A stretch of 64,000 bases of DNA, taken from the NCBI RefSeq assembly GCF_041925275.1, contig NZ_JBHEUZ010000005.1:229718-293717 (forward strand), given 5' to 3'. How positions within the stretch are numbered: position 1 is the stretch's first letter; every line of letters starts with the position of its first letter. Origin of the DNA: Parapedobacter pyrenivorans_A. GTDB lineage: Bacteria; Bacteroidota; Bacteroidia; Sphingobacteriales; Sphingobacteriaceae. The translations under genes and the position numbers were made by a program. Below, piece by piece: positions 16,113 through 25,422 of this stretch. The notes beneath the pieces are model-generated. The model saw only the letters and a program-made list of their open reading frames with translations, did no database searches and was not told where the DNA came from.

Positions 16113-17317
16113 TGAGCATCCGGGGAAAGCATGTCCTGTTGGGCGTATGCGGTAGTATCGCCGCTTACAAATCGGCCCACCTGACTCGCCTGCTGGTCAA
16201 AGCCGGTGCCCATGTGCAGGTGGTGATGACCCCCGACGCCACAAACTTCATCACACCCCTTACGCTAGCCACCCTTTCGGGCAATCCGGTACTGGTGGAC
16301 TACTTCGACCCGACTTCTGGCGAATGGAATAACCATGTGCATCTTGCTTTAGCCGCCGATGCCATGGTGGTGGCACCCGCCAGCGCCAATACCCTGGCCA
16401 AGTTTGCCCAAGGCCTGTGTGATAACCTCCTTTGTGCCATATACCTGTCGGCCAAATCACCGGTCTTCGTGGCTCCGGCCATGGACCTCGATATGTGGCA
16501 GCATGGCAGCACGCGGTCCAATATGGAGCGCCTGGTATCTTTCGGTAACCACATCATCCCCCCCGGCAATGGCGAGCTGGCCAGTGGCCTTTCGGGAGAG
16601 GGACGCCTTGCCGAGCCCGAAGAAATCGTGGTGGCCCTTGAAGCCTATTTTTCCCTGCCAAAACCATTGGCTGGAAAGAAGGCGCTTGTCTCGGCTGGGC
16701 CAACCCGGGAGGCCATCGATCCTGTACGGTATATCGGCAATCACTCCAGCGGCAAAATGGGCTATGCCCTCGCTGCACAACTGATCCATTTGGGAGCCGA
16801 CGTCACACTGGTAAGCGGACCCACCGCTTTACAAGCCCCGCTGGGGGCAACAGTGGTCTCCGTTACGTCCGCCGCCGAAATGCTCGGGGCGTGCTTGGCC
16901 CACTTCGGCGGTGCCGACATCACGGTGATGAGTGCGGCGGTGGCCGACTTCACCCCCAAGACCGTAGCCGACCAAAAAATCAAAAAGGGGGCTGGGCACC
17001 AACCGGCCATCGAACTGGTAAAGACGACCGACATACTCGCCACATTGGGCAAACAGAAGCAGGAAGGGCAAGTACTCGTTGGCTTCGCCCTGGAAACGGA
17101 CGATGGCCGGGCCAGCGCGGAAGATAAGCTCCGCCGGAAAAACCTCGATTTCATCGTGCTTAATTCAACGCAAGATAAGGGCGCCGGTTTTGCCGGTGAC
17201 AACAATAAGATCACCATCATCCACCGCGACAACACCGTCGAGGAATTTGACCTCAAACCCAAGCCTTTGGCCGCGGCCGATATCTGTGCGCGCATCGTTG
17301 CGCTGGTTAACCCTTAA
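16112..17317 (+). CDS. coaBC: Bifunctional phosphopantothenoylcysteine decarboxylase / phosphopantothenate-cysteine ligase
   Basis: The protein has 401 residues. The N-terminal flavoprotein domain (KHVLLGVCGSIAAYKSA, the catalytic-His region NHVHLALAADAMVVAPASANT) decarboxylates phosphopantothenoylcysteine. The C-terminal ligase domain (SAGPTREAIDPVRYIGNHSSGKMGY, AAVADFTPK) joins phosphopantothenate and cysteine. Together these are two steps of coenzyme A synthesis. The start is GTG, overlapping the rpoZ stop. Its 3' end overlaps the convergent LacI-type gene by 11 bp. Confidence 0.95.
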   Translation: MSIRGKHVLLGVCGSIAAYKSAHLTRLLVKAGAHVQVVMTPDATNFITPLTLATLSGNPVLVDYFDPTSGEWNNHVHLALAADAMVVAPASANTLAKFAQGLCDNLLCAIYLSAKSPVFVAPAMDLDMWQHGSTRSNMERLVSFGNHIIPPGNGELASGLSGEGRLAEPEEIVVALEAYFSLPKPLAGKKALVSAGPTREAIDPVRYIGNHSSGKMGYALAAQLIHLGADVTLVSGPTALQAPLGATVVSVTSAAEMLGACLAHFGGADITVMSAAVADFTPKTVADQKIKKGAGHQPAIELVKTTDILATLGKQKQEGQVLVGFALETDDGRASAEDKLRRKNLDFIVLNSTQDKGAGFAGDNNKITIIHRDNTVEEFDLKPKPLAAADICARIVALVNP

Positions 17318-18338
17318 GCCGGCTCGACTCCCGGACATCCAACCGTACCGGCAGCATAATCGTTTCAAAATCCATGGATTCCTTTCCGCCAATCAAGCCA
17401 ATAAGCATTTCTGCGGCCTGCCTACCGATTTCAAATGCCGGCTGGTACACCGCGGAAAGCGGTGGCGTAAGCATACCGGCAAACTCGGTGTTGCTGAAGC
17501 CGATAAGCGCAATATCATCGGGAATACGGTAACCCAGCTCGTGCAAGGCGCTAAGGCTGTAGGTCGACAACTGGTCGGTGGTGGTAAACAGCGCATCCGG
17601 TTTCTCGGGCAAGGCAAAGAGCGACCGGATACTTGCGCCGACACCCGCCTTCAATGTTTCCCGGTCCGAGGGCGTGCATATCCGCACATATTCCTCCCGA
17701 TAATAGATCCCATTGGCTGCCAGCGCTTCACGGTAACCTTCGCCCCGTTGTTCGGCGAAATAGATGTCGGGACCAATGTTGAGCATCGCTATACGCCGGT
17801 ACCCGTTGTCTATCAGGTGCTGGGTGGCCAAGAACGCCCCTTCCTGGTTATTGATCCCAACCTGGAACGTGTCAGACCGCTTACTGACCCGGTCAAAGAA
17901 CACAACCGGCATCCCCGCGGCCGACAGCAGGTCGAAATGGCCCATGTCCACTGTCTCTGCCGAAGGAGAAACCAGCATGCCCTCAACCCCCCGGGCCTCC
18001 AATTGCTTAAGGCAGGCGCGCTCCTGGAGTAGCGACTCCTTGCTCTGCATGATAATGATATCATATCCCGAAGCCGCACAGGTGCCGTCGATGCCGTCAA
18101 GCATCCGCGAAACGAAGCTGTTGTCGATGGAGCATACCACGACCCCAATGGATCCGCTTTTTCCCTCCTTGAGGCTCTTGGCCATCCGGTTCGGCAAGTA
18201 ATGGTTCGCCCGCGCAAAATCCACCACCCGCCTTTTGGTGGCTTCGCTGATTTCATAGCTATCGCGCAATGCCTTGGATACCGTGGAAACAGACAGATCC
18301 AGCGTCTTGGCAATATCACGTAGTGTTATGTTGGGCAT
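17307..18338 (-). CDS. LacI/GalR family transcriptional regulator
   Basis: The protein has 343 residues from MPNITLRDIAKTLDLSVSTVSKAL, the LacI helix-turn-helix with hinge helix NRMAKSLKEGK. A periplasmic-binding-like sugar-sensing domain follows (IGVVVCSIDNSFVSRMLDGI ... IALIGFSNTEFAGMLTPPLS). An upstream ATG at 18392 would add 18 unlike residues. The effector is unknown. It is the only LacI-type regulator in the window, so it is a candidate for the operator upstream of kduI. Confidence 0.92.
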   Translation of the reverse strand: MPNITLRDIAKTLDLSVSTVSKALRDSYEISEATKRRVVDFARANHYLPNRMAKSLKEGKSGSIGVVVCSIDNSFVSRMLDGIDGTCAASGYDIIIMQSKESLLQERACLKQLEARGVEGMLVSPSAETVDMGHFDLLSAAGMPVVFFDRVSKRSDTFQVGINNQEGAFLATQHLIDNGYRRIAMLNIGPDIYFAEQRGEGYREALAANGIYYREEYVRICTPSDRETLKAGVGASIRSLFALPEKPDALFTTTDQLSTYSLSALHELGYRIPDDIALIGFSNTEFAGMLTPPLSAVYQPAFEIGRQAAEMLIGLIGGKESMDFETIMLPVRLDVRESSRLKG

Positions 18339-18396
18339 TATCTTGCGTAAATGAATCCATAAAGATAAGTATTCCCTGTAGAATAGCATCATGCAG

Positions 18397-18413
18397 CGAA
18401 AACGTTATCTTTG
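18397..18413 (+). promoter_or_regulatory. TATCTTTG box overlapping an AAAACGTTAT operator-like core
   Basis: TATCTTTG (18406-18413) fits the -7 consensus for the small membrane gene starting at 18439. The overlapping CGAAAACGTTATCT resembles half of a LacI operator, next to a LacI-type gene. Regulation is speculative. Confidence 0.35.
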
Positions 18414-18438
18414 TTGAAGACTTTCATGTGGCTAGGTT

Positions 18439-18660
18439 ATGAACAGATACTTGCTTCGGGGGATTATCGGCACTGCGCTCGGGCTGGCGTTCTGTCTGCT
18501 GGGTTTGTACCTCATGGGCGAAGAGATTTCCGGTTATAAATGGATATTGGTGCTGGGGGTCGTGGTATTCGGTGTTGGCTTTTTGACGATTGTCTATAGC
18601 CTCATTCGGAAAATCGAACGCCGAAGTTTGTTGGATGAACGCCGAAAAAACACACCGTAA
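18439..18660 (+). CDS. Small two-helix membrane protein
   Basis: The protein has 73 residues with two hydrophobic helices (IIGTALGLAFCLLGLYLMG and WILVLGVVVFGVGFLTIVYSLI) and a basic tail RKIERRSLLDERRKN. I do not recognise a family. It ends 4 bp before dgkA and is probably cotranscribed with dgkA and recO. Confidence 0.65.
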   Translation: MNRYLLRGIIGTALGLAFCLLGLYLMGEEISGYKWILVLGVVVFGVGFLTIVYSLIRKIERRSLLDERRKNTP

Positions 18661-18664
18661 AACC

Positions 18665-19042
18665 ATGAGTAAACGGAAACGGAACCCGTTCGCCGATGCG
18701 TTCAACGGGATGTTGGCTGCCTACCGTACCGAACGGAACTTGCGGGTCCATGCTGCCTTGGCCGTCGTTGCCATCGCATTGGGCGGTTGGCTGGGCTTAG
18801 ACCGGTGGGAATGGTGCTGGATTGCGCTGTGCATAACGTTGGTCGTTATGGCCGAATTGGTTAACACAGCCATCGAAACTTGTGTTGACCTTGTCTCGCC
18901 CACGGAACACCCGTTGGCGAAAAAGGCTAAAGACGCGGCCGCGGGTGCCGTGTTGGTCACTGCTTTTTTCGCGGTGATGGTAGGTGGTATTATTTTCCTG
19001 CCAAAGCTGTGGCTTATAATCGTTGCATCGCATGCTGCATAA
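18665..19042 (+). CDS. dgkA: Diacylglycerol / undecaprenol kinase family protein
   Basis: The protein has 125 residues with the DgkA-family layout of three membrane helices and the signature MAELVNTAIETCVDLVSPTEHPLAKKAKDAAAG, which holds the catalytic Glu and metal-binding residues. In Gram-positives such proteins phosphorylate undecaprenol; in Proteobacteria, diacylglycerol. The specificity here is not determinable. The ATG at 18665 gives the normal basic start MSKRKRNPFADAF. It overlaps recO by 11 bp. Confidence 0.88.
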   Translation: MSKRKRNPFADAFNGMLAAYRTERNLRVHAALAVVAIALGGWLGLDRWEWCWIALCITLVVMAELVNTAIETCVDLVSPTEHPLAKKAKDAAAGAVLVTAFFAVMVGGIIFLPKLWLIIVASHAA

Positions 19043-19754
19043 AACGCGGGGTATCGTATTGAAGACTACCAATTATTCGGAAACCAGTGTGGTGGTCCAG
19101 GTGTTTACCGAAAGGTTCGGGCTGCAGTCGTACTTGGTGAACGGCGCACGCAAGCCGAAGGCCAAAATCGGCACCACACTGCTGCAACCCCTGCACCTGC
19201 TTGATATGGTGGTGTACCAACGTGCGAATGCTTCGCTTCAACGGATCTCGGAAGCCCGCCAAAAACCCCCTTTTCAGACGATACCGTATGACGTTGCCAA
19301 ACGGGCCGTTGCGTTGTTTCTGAACGAAGTGCTATACAAATGCCTCCGTCAACAGTCGGCCGATGAGCCCCTTTTCAATTACGTATTCAATGCGGTATCG
19401 TGGCTGGATAGCACGGATAGGATGTCACCCAACTTCCACCTTCTTTTCCTCCTCAAATTATCGCGGTACCTCGGTTTCCATCCTGCCTCGCCGAAACCGG
19501 GCCAACGGTTCTTCGATTTAAAGGATGGCGTCTTCTGCGGTCAACTGCCGGCACATCCGCTGGTATTGAGTGGCCCGCATACGACCCAGTTCGCAAACCT
19601 GCTGACCGTCTCCTTTGACCAGCTGGATACCTTGCGGCTTCCGCTGGCAGATCGCCGTTTCCTACTCGGCCGGATCCTTGCGTTCTACCAGTTCCATGTG
19701 GATCACTTGGGGGAAATCAAATCGCATGAGGTGCTGGAAGCCGTACTTGACTGA
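19032..19754 (+). CDS. recO: DNA repair protein RecO
   Basis: RecO helps load RecA on SSB-coated single strands. The 240-residue product opens MLHKTRGIVLKTTNYSETSVVVQVFTE, the OB-fold start of the family, and continues LVNGARKPKAK and LLQPLHLLDMVVY. The zinc-finger cysteines seen in some RecO proteins are absent. The ATG at 19032 lies within the dgkA end; an upstream TTG at 19023 is less likely. Confidence 0.9.
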   Translation: MLHKTRGIVLKTTNYSETSVVVQVFTERFGLQSYLVNGARKPKAKIGTTLLQPLHLLDMVVYQRANASLQRISEARQKPPFQTIPYDVAKRAVALFLNEVLYKCLRQQSADEPLFNYVFNAVSWLDSTDRMSPNFHLLFLLKLSRYLGFHPASPKPGQRFFDLKDGVFCGQLPAHPLVLSGPHTTQFANLLTVSFDQLDTLRLPLADRRFLLGRILAFYQFHVDHLGEIKSHEVLEAVLD

Positions 19755-19826
19755 TATCGCGAACAAACAAAAATGCCTTTCGATTGTTTCGATAATGCAT
19801 AATTTTAACAACCATTTTCCGTACAG

Positions 19827-20072
19827 ATGTGGCAAGAAGAAAACAATACCCTATACAGATCGTTTGCTTTCGATGATTTCTCAGCAGCCTTTGCATTTAT
19901 GGTACGGGTTGCCTTACTGGCCGAACAACACAACCACCACCCCACTTGGACGAACACGTGGAACAAGGTGGAAATATGGCTTTCTACGCATGATGCCGGC
20001 GATGTGGTGACCGAGAAGGACCGGAATCTCGCGCAGGCCATTGACAATCTATTATATGCAGGCAGGAGTTAA
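19827..20072 (+). CDS. 4a-hydroxytetrahydrobiopterin dehydratase (pterin carbinolamine dehydratase)
   Basis: The protein has 81 residues with the family motif EQHNHHPTW followed by NKVEIWLSTHD. It recycles the pterin cofactor after aromatic amino acid hydroxylation, or serves as a moonlighting pterin protein where no hydroxylase exists. It overlaps the start of the AI-2E permease gene by 17 bp. Confidence 0.9.
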   Translation: MWQEENNTLYRSFAFDDFSAAFAFMVRVALLAEQHNHHPTWTNTWNKVEIWLSTHDAGDVVTEKDRNLAQAIDNLLYAGRS

Positions 20073-21144
20073 CCCCATTACCCGTTTTAATCAGGTTTTG
20101 CTCTTTGTTGTGCTTTTTTTCGGCATTCTCCACTTTGGAAAACCTTTTTTTATTCCCATCGCAATCGGGGCGATGATGGCCATGTTGTTGGTGCCGCTGT
20201 GCAGGTGGCTCGAGCAACGGAGCGTTCCGCGGGCCCTGGCCGCAGTAAGCTGTACCTTGGTTGCCCTGGTTCTTCTTTTGGGTATCGGTTACCTGCTGAT
20301 CAACCAAATCATCGCACTGGCAAAGGACATGCCCTTGATCGGGAAAAAGCTCAATGACATGCTGAACGCGGCGCATGCCTTCATATCCCAGCATTTCCAA
20401 TTGCCCGTGGATACACAAAAGGCCTATTTGCAGAACCAGATTGATGGTTTTTCAAACCTCGCTGGCAAATATGTGGGCGATATTTTCCGATCCATCCTCT
20501 CCTTCCTCATCCACCTGCTTATTATCACGGCCTATACCGTCTTATTACTCATCTATCGCCGCCGGTTTAAAAATTTTGTGTTGGCACTCGTTGTGCATTA
20601 CGCCGGGCGTACAAACCTGGACGAAGCTCGCAACGTGGTTGACAAAACCACCCACGTAGCCAGTTCCTACCTAGCGGGCGTGAGCATTGTGGCCCTGATC
20701 TTTTCGGTCATCAACACGGTCGGTCTAACCATCATCGGCATTGAAAATGCCCTTTTCTTCGGAGTGATGGTGGCTTTCATTAACATTATACCGTACATAG
20801 GCTCGGTTGCAGGCAGTGCTATCGTGGTGCTCTATACCCTAATTACGCGCGATTCGCTGGTTACTCCTGCTGTTGTTGCCGTATTTTTCATCGTACTGCA
20901 GCAAATAGACAGCTACATCCTCACACCGAAAATAACGGGCAGCAAAATCCAGTTGAATGCGTTGTTTACCATCATGGCGCTGCTGCTCGGAAGCTTGGTT
21001 TGGGGTGTTGCTGGCATGGTCCTTTTTGTTCCGTTCCTCGGAGCGGCGAAGGTTGTTTTCGACCATGTAGATTCATTGAAGCCCTATGGAGGCCTGATTG
21101 GCGACCGCGAAGCGCAAGCGGCAAAAAAAAGCCGTCTCGTTTGA
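20056..21144 (+). CDS. AI-2E family transporter (YdiK/PerM-type membrane protein)
   Basis: The protein has 362 residues from the ATG at 20056 (MQAGVNPITRF); a TTG at 20041 is an alternative. It has seven or eight predicted helices with the family pattern: FVVLFFGILHFGKPFFIPIAIG, LLIITAYTVLLLIY, then the conserved region LFFGVMVAFINIIPYIGS and LLLGSLVWGVAGMVLFVPFLGAAK. Members export diverse small molecules or act in sodium/proton exchange. The stop codon (21142-21144) lies inside the loop of a terminator hairpin. Confidence 0.85.
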   Translation: MQAGVNPITRFNQVLLFVVLFFGILHFGKPFFIPIAIGAMMAMLLVPLCRWLEQRSVPRALAAVSCTLVALVLLLGIGYLLINQIIALAKDMPLIGKKLNDMLNAAHAFISQHFQLPVDTQKAYLQNQIDGFSNLAGKYVGDIFRSILSFLIHLLIITAYTVLLLIYRRRFKNFVLALVVHYAGRTNLDEARNVVDKTTHVASSYLAGVSIVALIFSVINTVGLTIIGIENALFFGVMVAFINIIPYIGSVAGSAIVVLYTLITRDSLVTPAVVAVFFIVLQQIDSYILTPKITGSKIQLNALFTIMALLLGSLVWGVAGMVLFVPFLGAAKVVFDHVDSLKPYGGLIGDREAQAAKKSRLV

Positions 21145-21155
21145 AACGAGACGGC
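21131..21155 (-). terminator. Rho-independent terminator of the cold-shock gene, overlapping the AI-2E stop
   Basis: GCCGTCTCGTTT and AAACGAGACGGC form a 12-bp perfect stem. Eight A residues precede it on the plus strand, which is a U tract on the minus strand, so it terminates csp (minus, ending at 21187). The last codons and the stop of the plus-strand permease are part of the hairpin. Confidence 0.85.
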
Positions 21156-21186
21156 CAAATACAATAAATATAGTGATAAGTAATCC

Positions 21187-21378
21187 TTAGATTACCTTAA
21201 CATTTACCGCATTTAGTCCTTTTCTTCCTTGCTCAACATCGTAGGAAACGTTGTCGTTTTCACGAATTTTGTCGATAAGGCCTGATGAGTGAACGAAAAT
21301 TTCACTTTCACCTGAATTAGGAACGATAAAACCAAAACCCTTGGTTTCATTGAAGAATTTAACTACTCCTTCTGCCAT
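21187..21378 (-). CDS. Cold-shock domain protein
   Basis: The protein has 63 residues. VVKFFNETKGFGFIVP is the RNP1 motif and IFVHSSGL is RNP2. It is a small single-stranded nucleic-acid chaperone. About 180 bp separate it from the divergent acnA, room for the long structured leader typical of cold-shock genes, but I cannot point to a specific element. It terminates at the hairpin at 21131-21155. Confidence 0.93.
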   Translation of the reverse strand: MAEGVVKFFNETKGFGFIVPNSGESEIFVHSSGLIDKIRENDNVSYDVEQGRKGLNAVNVKVI

Positions 21379-21558
21379 TGTATTGAAAAATTAAAAATAA
21401 TAAAAATCAAAGGTATATATATTTATTTGTAAACCAGCCAAAAATATTTACAAATGGATTTTTTTCACTATATTAGCACATAATCTCCTTTTCAATTGTT
21501 GCTTGCCATAAGTGGCACAATCTTTCTTTATCCGACAACAAAACGCTAACTAAACGAT

Positions 21559-24279
21559 ATGGATCATCACATTGCATCTCTGAAAAAACTGGCAGAAAAA
21601 AACAACGCGATAAACAAACTTCCTTTTTCCATCCGCATATTGCTCGAGAATGTATTGCGGAACCACGACAATTTTGCGATTACCGATGAACATCTAGACA
21701 CCTTGGTTAACTGGGATCCCGCGGGCACCGACAAAGAGATCCCCTTCAAGCCGGCCCGTGTATTGATGCAGGATTTCACCGGGGTACCTGCCATTGTGGA
21801 TATCGCTTCCATACGGGCGGAAGTCATCCGGAAAGGGGGCGACGGAAGCAAGATCAATCCGGCCATCCCCGTCGATCTGGTTATAGACCATTCCGTACAA
21901 GTGGATTATTTCGGTACCGACTATTCCTACCAAAGTAACGTGGCACTCGAGTACGAGCGTAACGCGGAGCGGTATGAATTGCTTAAGTGGGGCCAACAAG
22001 CACTCGACAATTTCACCGTGGTGCCGCCGGGGATGGGCATATGCCACCAAGTCAACCTGGAATATCTGGCCAAAGGGGTCATCACCCGTGATGGCTGGGC
22101 ATTCCCCGATACGTTGGTCGGCACGGACTCACATACGCCGATGGTCAACGGTATCGGCGTAATCGCATGGGGTGTTGGTGGTATCGAAGCCGAAGCAGCC
22201 ATGCTGGGCCAGCCTATCTATTTTACGTGCCCACAGGTCATCGGACTCAAATTGACCGGAAAGATCCCGGCCGGGTGCACCGCTACCGATATGGTGCTTA
22301 CCATTACGAAATTGCTGCGCGACTTCGGGGTTGTCGGAAAATTCGTCGAAGTGTTCGGCGAAGCGCTTGATCACCTTAGCGTCACTGACCGTGCGACGAT
22401 TTCCAACATGTCTCCCGAATTTGGCTGTACCGTCACTTACTTCCCTGTAGACAACCAAACGCTGGAATACATGCGGCGGACCAACCGGTCGGAAGAACAC
22501 ATCAATCTTGTGGAAGACTATTGCAAGGAAAACCTGCTGTGGCGTACCGGCAACGAAGAAATAACATACTCACACGTACTTGAACTCGACCTGGATACAC
22601 TACAGCCAACGGTATCCGGTCCGAAGCGGCCGCAGGACAAGATTCTCGTAAAAGATTTGAATACGCAGTTCTCGTTGCTGCTGGAACAAGAATACCAGCG
22701 TAATTACGTGCCGATAAAGGCCAGGCAGGAACAGGCTTGGCTATCGGAAGGCGGCTCGGGCAGTGCTTTTACCTATGAAAACCGGGCCAAACCAAAAGAG
22801 ATTCTCGTGGAGCCCGAAGATCTCCGGTCCGTACGGATAAAAATAAAAAACAAGGAATATATCCTTAGTGATGGCAGCATTGTAATCGCTGCGATCACGA
22901 GTTGCACGAATACCTCCAACCCTGCCGTCATGGTGGGGGCCGGCTTGGTCGCGCGCAAGGCCGTGTCGCGTGGTCTGCGCACCAAAACATGGGTTAAAAC
23001 CAGCTTGGCTCCAGGATCGAAGGTCGTAACCGAATACCTGCAACGCGCTAACCTTTTGGAAGACCTGGAAGCGCTACGCTTCCATACAGTGGGTTATGGA
23101 TGTACTTCCTGTATCGGAAACAGTGGCCCCCTGCCTCCGCACATCGCCGAAGCGGTAGATAAAGGCGACTTGGTGGTCGCATCTGTACTCTCAGGGAACC
23201 GGAATTTCGAAGCACGGGTGCACCCGCAGGTAAAGATGAATTTCCTTATGTCGCCGATGCTGGTGGTGGCCTACGCATTGGTCGGCCGCGTGGATATCGA
23301 CCTGATCAACGATCCGTTGGATTACGATCCGAACGGCAACCCGGTTTACCTGCGCGACATCTGGCCCACGCAGCAGGAAATCGTGGATACGATAAGCAAC
23401 TGCATGCGCGTGGAAGATTTCAAAGCTGTTTATGATGTTATCTTCGATGGGGGCGAAGATTGGAAGCAATTGGTTGCGCCACTAGGCAAAAACTTCGGGT
23501 GGAAAGACGAATCTACTTACATACAGGAAGTACCTTTCTTCAAGAATATCAGCACAGATCCCTTGCCCACACAAGACATCACGGGCGCACGCGTGTTGCT
23601 CTCACTCGGCGATTCGGTCACGACCGACCATATCTCGCCGGCAGGGTCTTTCAGGGCTGATTCGGCGGCAGGCCAATACCTGGTTTCCAAAAATGTACAA
23701 GCCAAGGATTTCAACTCCTATGGATCGCGTCGCGGCAACCACGAAGTGATGATGCGCGGCACCTTTGCAAATGTACGGATACGCAATAAGATTACGGCGA
23801 AAGAAGGGGGGTACACCACCTACTTTCCAACCGGTGAGACACTATCGGTGTATGATGCCGCAATGAAATACATCGAAGCAGGTACCCCGTTGGTGGTACT
23901 GGCAGGAAAAGAATACGGCAGCGGATCGTCAAGGGACTGGGCAGCCAAGGGGGCAAGCCTGCTTGGTATCAAGGCGGTGATCGCAGAAAGTTTCGAGCGT
24001 ATCCACCGCAGCAACTTGGTGGGAATGGGTATTTTGCCTTTGGAGTACCCCGAAGGGGAAAATGCGGACTCGCTAGGACTCGACGGCTCGGAAACTTTTT
24101 CCATAGCGGGTGTTTCCAATGAGTTGAAACCACACAAGATACTGGACGTGGCAGCTACGAAAGCCGACGGGCGTACGGTGACTTTTCAAGCACGGGCGCG
24201 GTTTGACTCGGCTATCGAAGTGGAGTATTACCGCCACAGCGGGATACTGCAATATGTGCTCAGGGGATTCCTTAGATAA
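21559..24279 (+). CDS. acnA: Aconitate hydratase
   Basis: The product has 906 residues. The [4Fe-4S] ligands are C449 (in AAITSCTNTSNP) and C515/C518 (in GYGCTSCIGNSGPL). The swivelling domain carries SRDWAAKG and the active-site GSSRDW pattern. It interconverts citrate and isocitrate in the TCA cycle. The N-terminus is somewhat shorter than in Proteobacteria, but an in-frame stop at 21547 excludes a longer form. It is convergent with thiL (17-bp gap). Confidence 0.96.
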   Translation: MDHHIASLKKLAEKNNAINKLPFSIRILLENVLRNHDNFAITDEHLDTLVNWDPAGTDKEIPFKPARVLMQDFTGVPAIVDIASIRAEVIRKGGDGSKINPAIPVDLVIDHSVQVDYFGTDYSYQSNVALEYERNAERYELLKWGQQALDNFTVVPPGMGICHQVNLEYLAKGVITRDGWAFPDTLVGTDSHTPMVNGIGVIAWGVGGIEAEAAMLGQPIYFTCPQVIGLKLTGKIPAGCTATDMVLTITKLLRDFGVVGKFVEVFGEALDHLSVTDRATISNMSPEFGCTVTYFPVDNQTLEYMRRTNRSEEHINLVEDYCKENLLWRTGNEEITYSHVLELDLDTLQPTVSGPKRPQDKILVKDLNTQFSLLLEQEYQRNYVPIKARQEQAWLSEGGSGSAFTYENRAKPKEILVEPEDLRSVRIKIKNKEYILSDGSIVIAAITSCTNTSNPAVMVGAGLVARKAVSRGLRTKTWVKTSLAPGSKVVTEYLQRANLLEDLEALRFHTVGYGCTSCIGNSGPLPPHIAEAVDKGDLVVASVLSGNRNFEARVHPQVKMNFLMSPMLVVAYALVGRVDIDLINDPLDYDPNGNPVYLRDIWPTQQEIVDTISNCMRVEDFKAVYDVIFDGGEDWKQLVAPLGKNFGWKDESTYIQEVPFFKNISTDPLPTQDITGARVLLSLGDSVTTDHISPAGSFRADSAAGQYLVSKNVQAKDFNSYGSRRGNHEVMMRGTFANVRIRNKITAKEGGYTTYFPTGETLSVYDAAMKYIEAGTPLVVLAGKEYGSGSSRDWAAKGASLLGIKAVIAESFERIHRSNLVGMGILPLEYPEGENADSLGLDGSETFSIAGVSNELKPHKILDVAATKADGRTVTFQARARFDSAIEVEYYRHSGILQYVLRGFLR

Positions 24280-24296
24280 CTTTTTCTTTCACGGGG

Positions 24297-25340
24297 TTAC
24301 AGCGAACGGAATGCGTTCCATCCCTGTGCTTTGATGGGATGTACCTTGCCCGATTTGGAAATCAATTCGTGCCCCGAGGCTTTGTCTGTAATGTGGCCAA
24401 TAACACTGATATCTGCATGGCCCGATAACTTGTCATAGTCCGACTGGCTGATCGTGAAGAGCAATTCGTAATCTTCACCGCCATTCAGTGCACAGACTGT
24501 CGGATCCAGCGCAAATTCCCGGGCAGTATCGTAGGTCATCGGGTCAATCGGTATCTTTTCTTCGTATAACCTGCAGCCCTTTTCCGATGCGTTGCAGATA
24601 TGCAGGATTTCAGAAGCCAACCCATCCGACACGTCTATCATCGCCGTAGGTTTTATATGCAACGATGCCAACAACTCAATGACATCCTTACGGGCTTCCG
24701 GTTTGAGCTGCCGCTCCACGATATAATCCTTTCCTTCCAGGTCGGGTTGGATAGAGGGGTTCTCCAAGAAAATCCGCTTCTCACGTTCCAGCAGCTGCAA
24801 ACCGACATAGGCACCTCCCAAGTCGCCGGAAACGCAAATCAGGTCACCTTCCTGCGCACCGTCGCGATAGACGATATTTTCAGTCTTTGCATGGCCTATG
24901 CTGGTAACGCTGATCACCAGCCCTTGTGCCGACGCCGAAGTGTCTCCGCCTACCAGATCCACCTGGAAGTTCTTGCATGCCAATAATGCCCCTGCATACA
25001 GCTCCTCCACTGCTTCCAAGGGAAATTTGCTGGATACGCCGATAGAAAAAGTGATTTGTGACGCCATGCCGTTCATCGCATAGATATCACTTAAATTCAC
25101 CTGTACGGCCTTATATCCCAGATGTTTAAACGGTACATACCGCAAGTCGAAATGGATTCCCTCCAGCAGCAGATCGGTAGATATCAACGTCTTGTATCCC
25201 GAAAAGTCCAATACGGCAGCATCATCGCCGATACCTTTTGTGGTGGATTTTTCCTTGCATTCAACTGCTTTGGTGAGGTGTGCTATCAAGCCAAACTCAC
25301 CCAACTGGTTAATATCGGTATGTTCTCTATTATCAAACAT
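24297..25340 (-). CDS. thiL: Thiamine-monophosphate kinase
   Basis: ThiL phosphorylates thiamine monophosphate to the diphosphate. The protein has 347 residues; the second ATG gives MFDNREHTDINQLGEFGLI. The PurM/ThiL-type motifs are clear: KGIGDDAAVLDFSG, STDLLLEGIHFD, the metal-binding VNLSDIYAMNG, VGGDTSASAQG, DVSDGLASEI and NGGEDYELLF. No TPP riboswitch was seen upstream. It lies downstream of nadA on the same strand with an 82-bp gap. Confidence 0.95.
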   Translation of the reverse strand: MFDNREHTDINQLGEFGLIAHLTKAVECKEKSTTKGIGDDAAVLDFSGYKTLISTDLLLEGIHFDLRYVPFKHLGYKAVQVNLSDIYAMNGMASQITFSIGVSSKFPLEAVEELYAGALLACKNFQVDLVGGDTSASAQGLVISVTSIGHAKTENIVYRDGAQEGDLICVSGDLGGAYVGLQLLEREKRIFLENPSIQPDLEGKDYIVERQLKPEARKDVIELLASLHIKPTAMIDVSDGLASEILHICNASEKGCRLYEEKIPIDPMTYDTAREFALDPTVCALNGGEDYELLFTISQSDYDKLSGHADISVIGHITDKASGHELISKSGKVHPIKAQGWNAFRSL

Positions 25341-25422
25341 CACTTTTTACAACAACGAGGTCAAAGAATATTTCATCGCTACTTCACATTATCGATGGCC
25401 AACTATCAATAGTTAACTGCCC

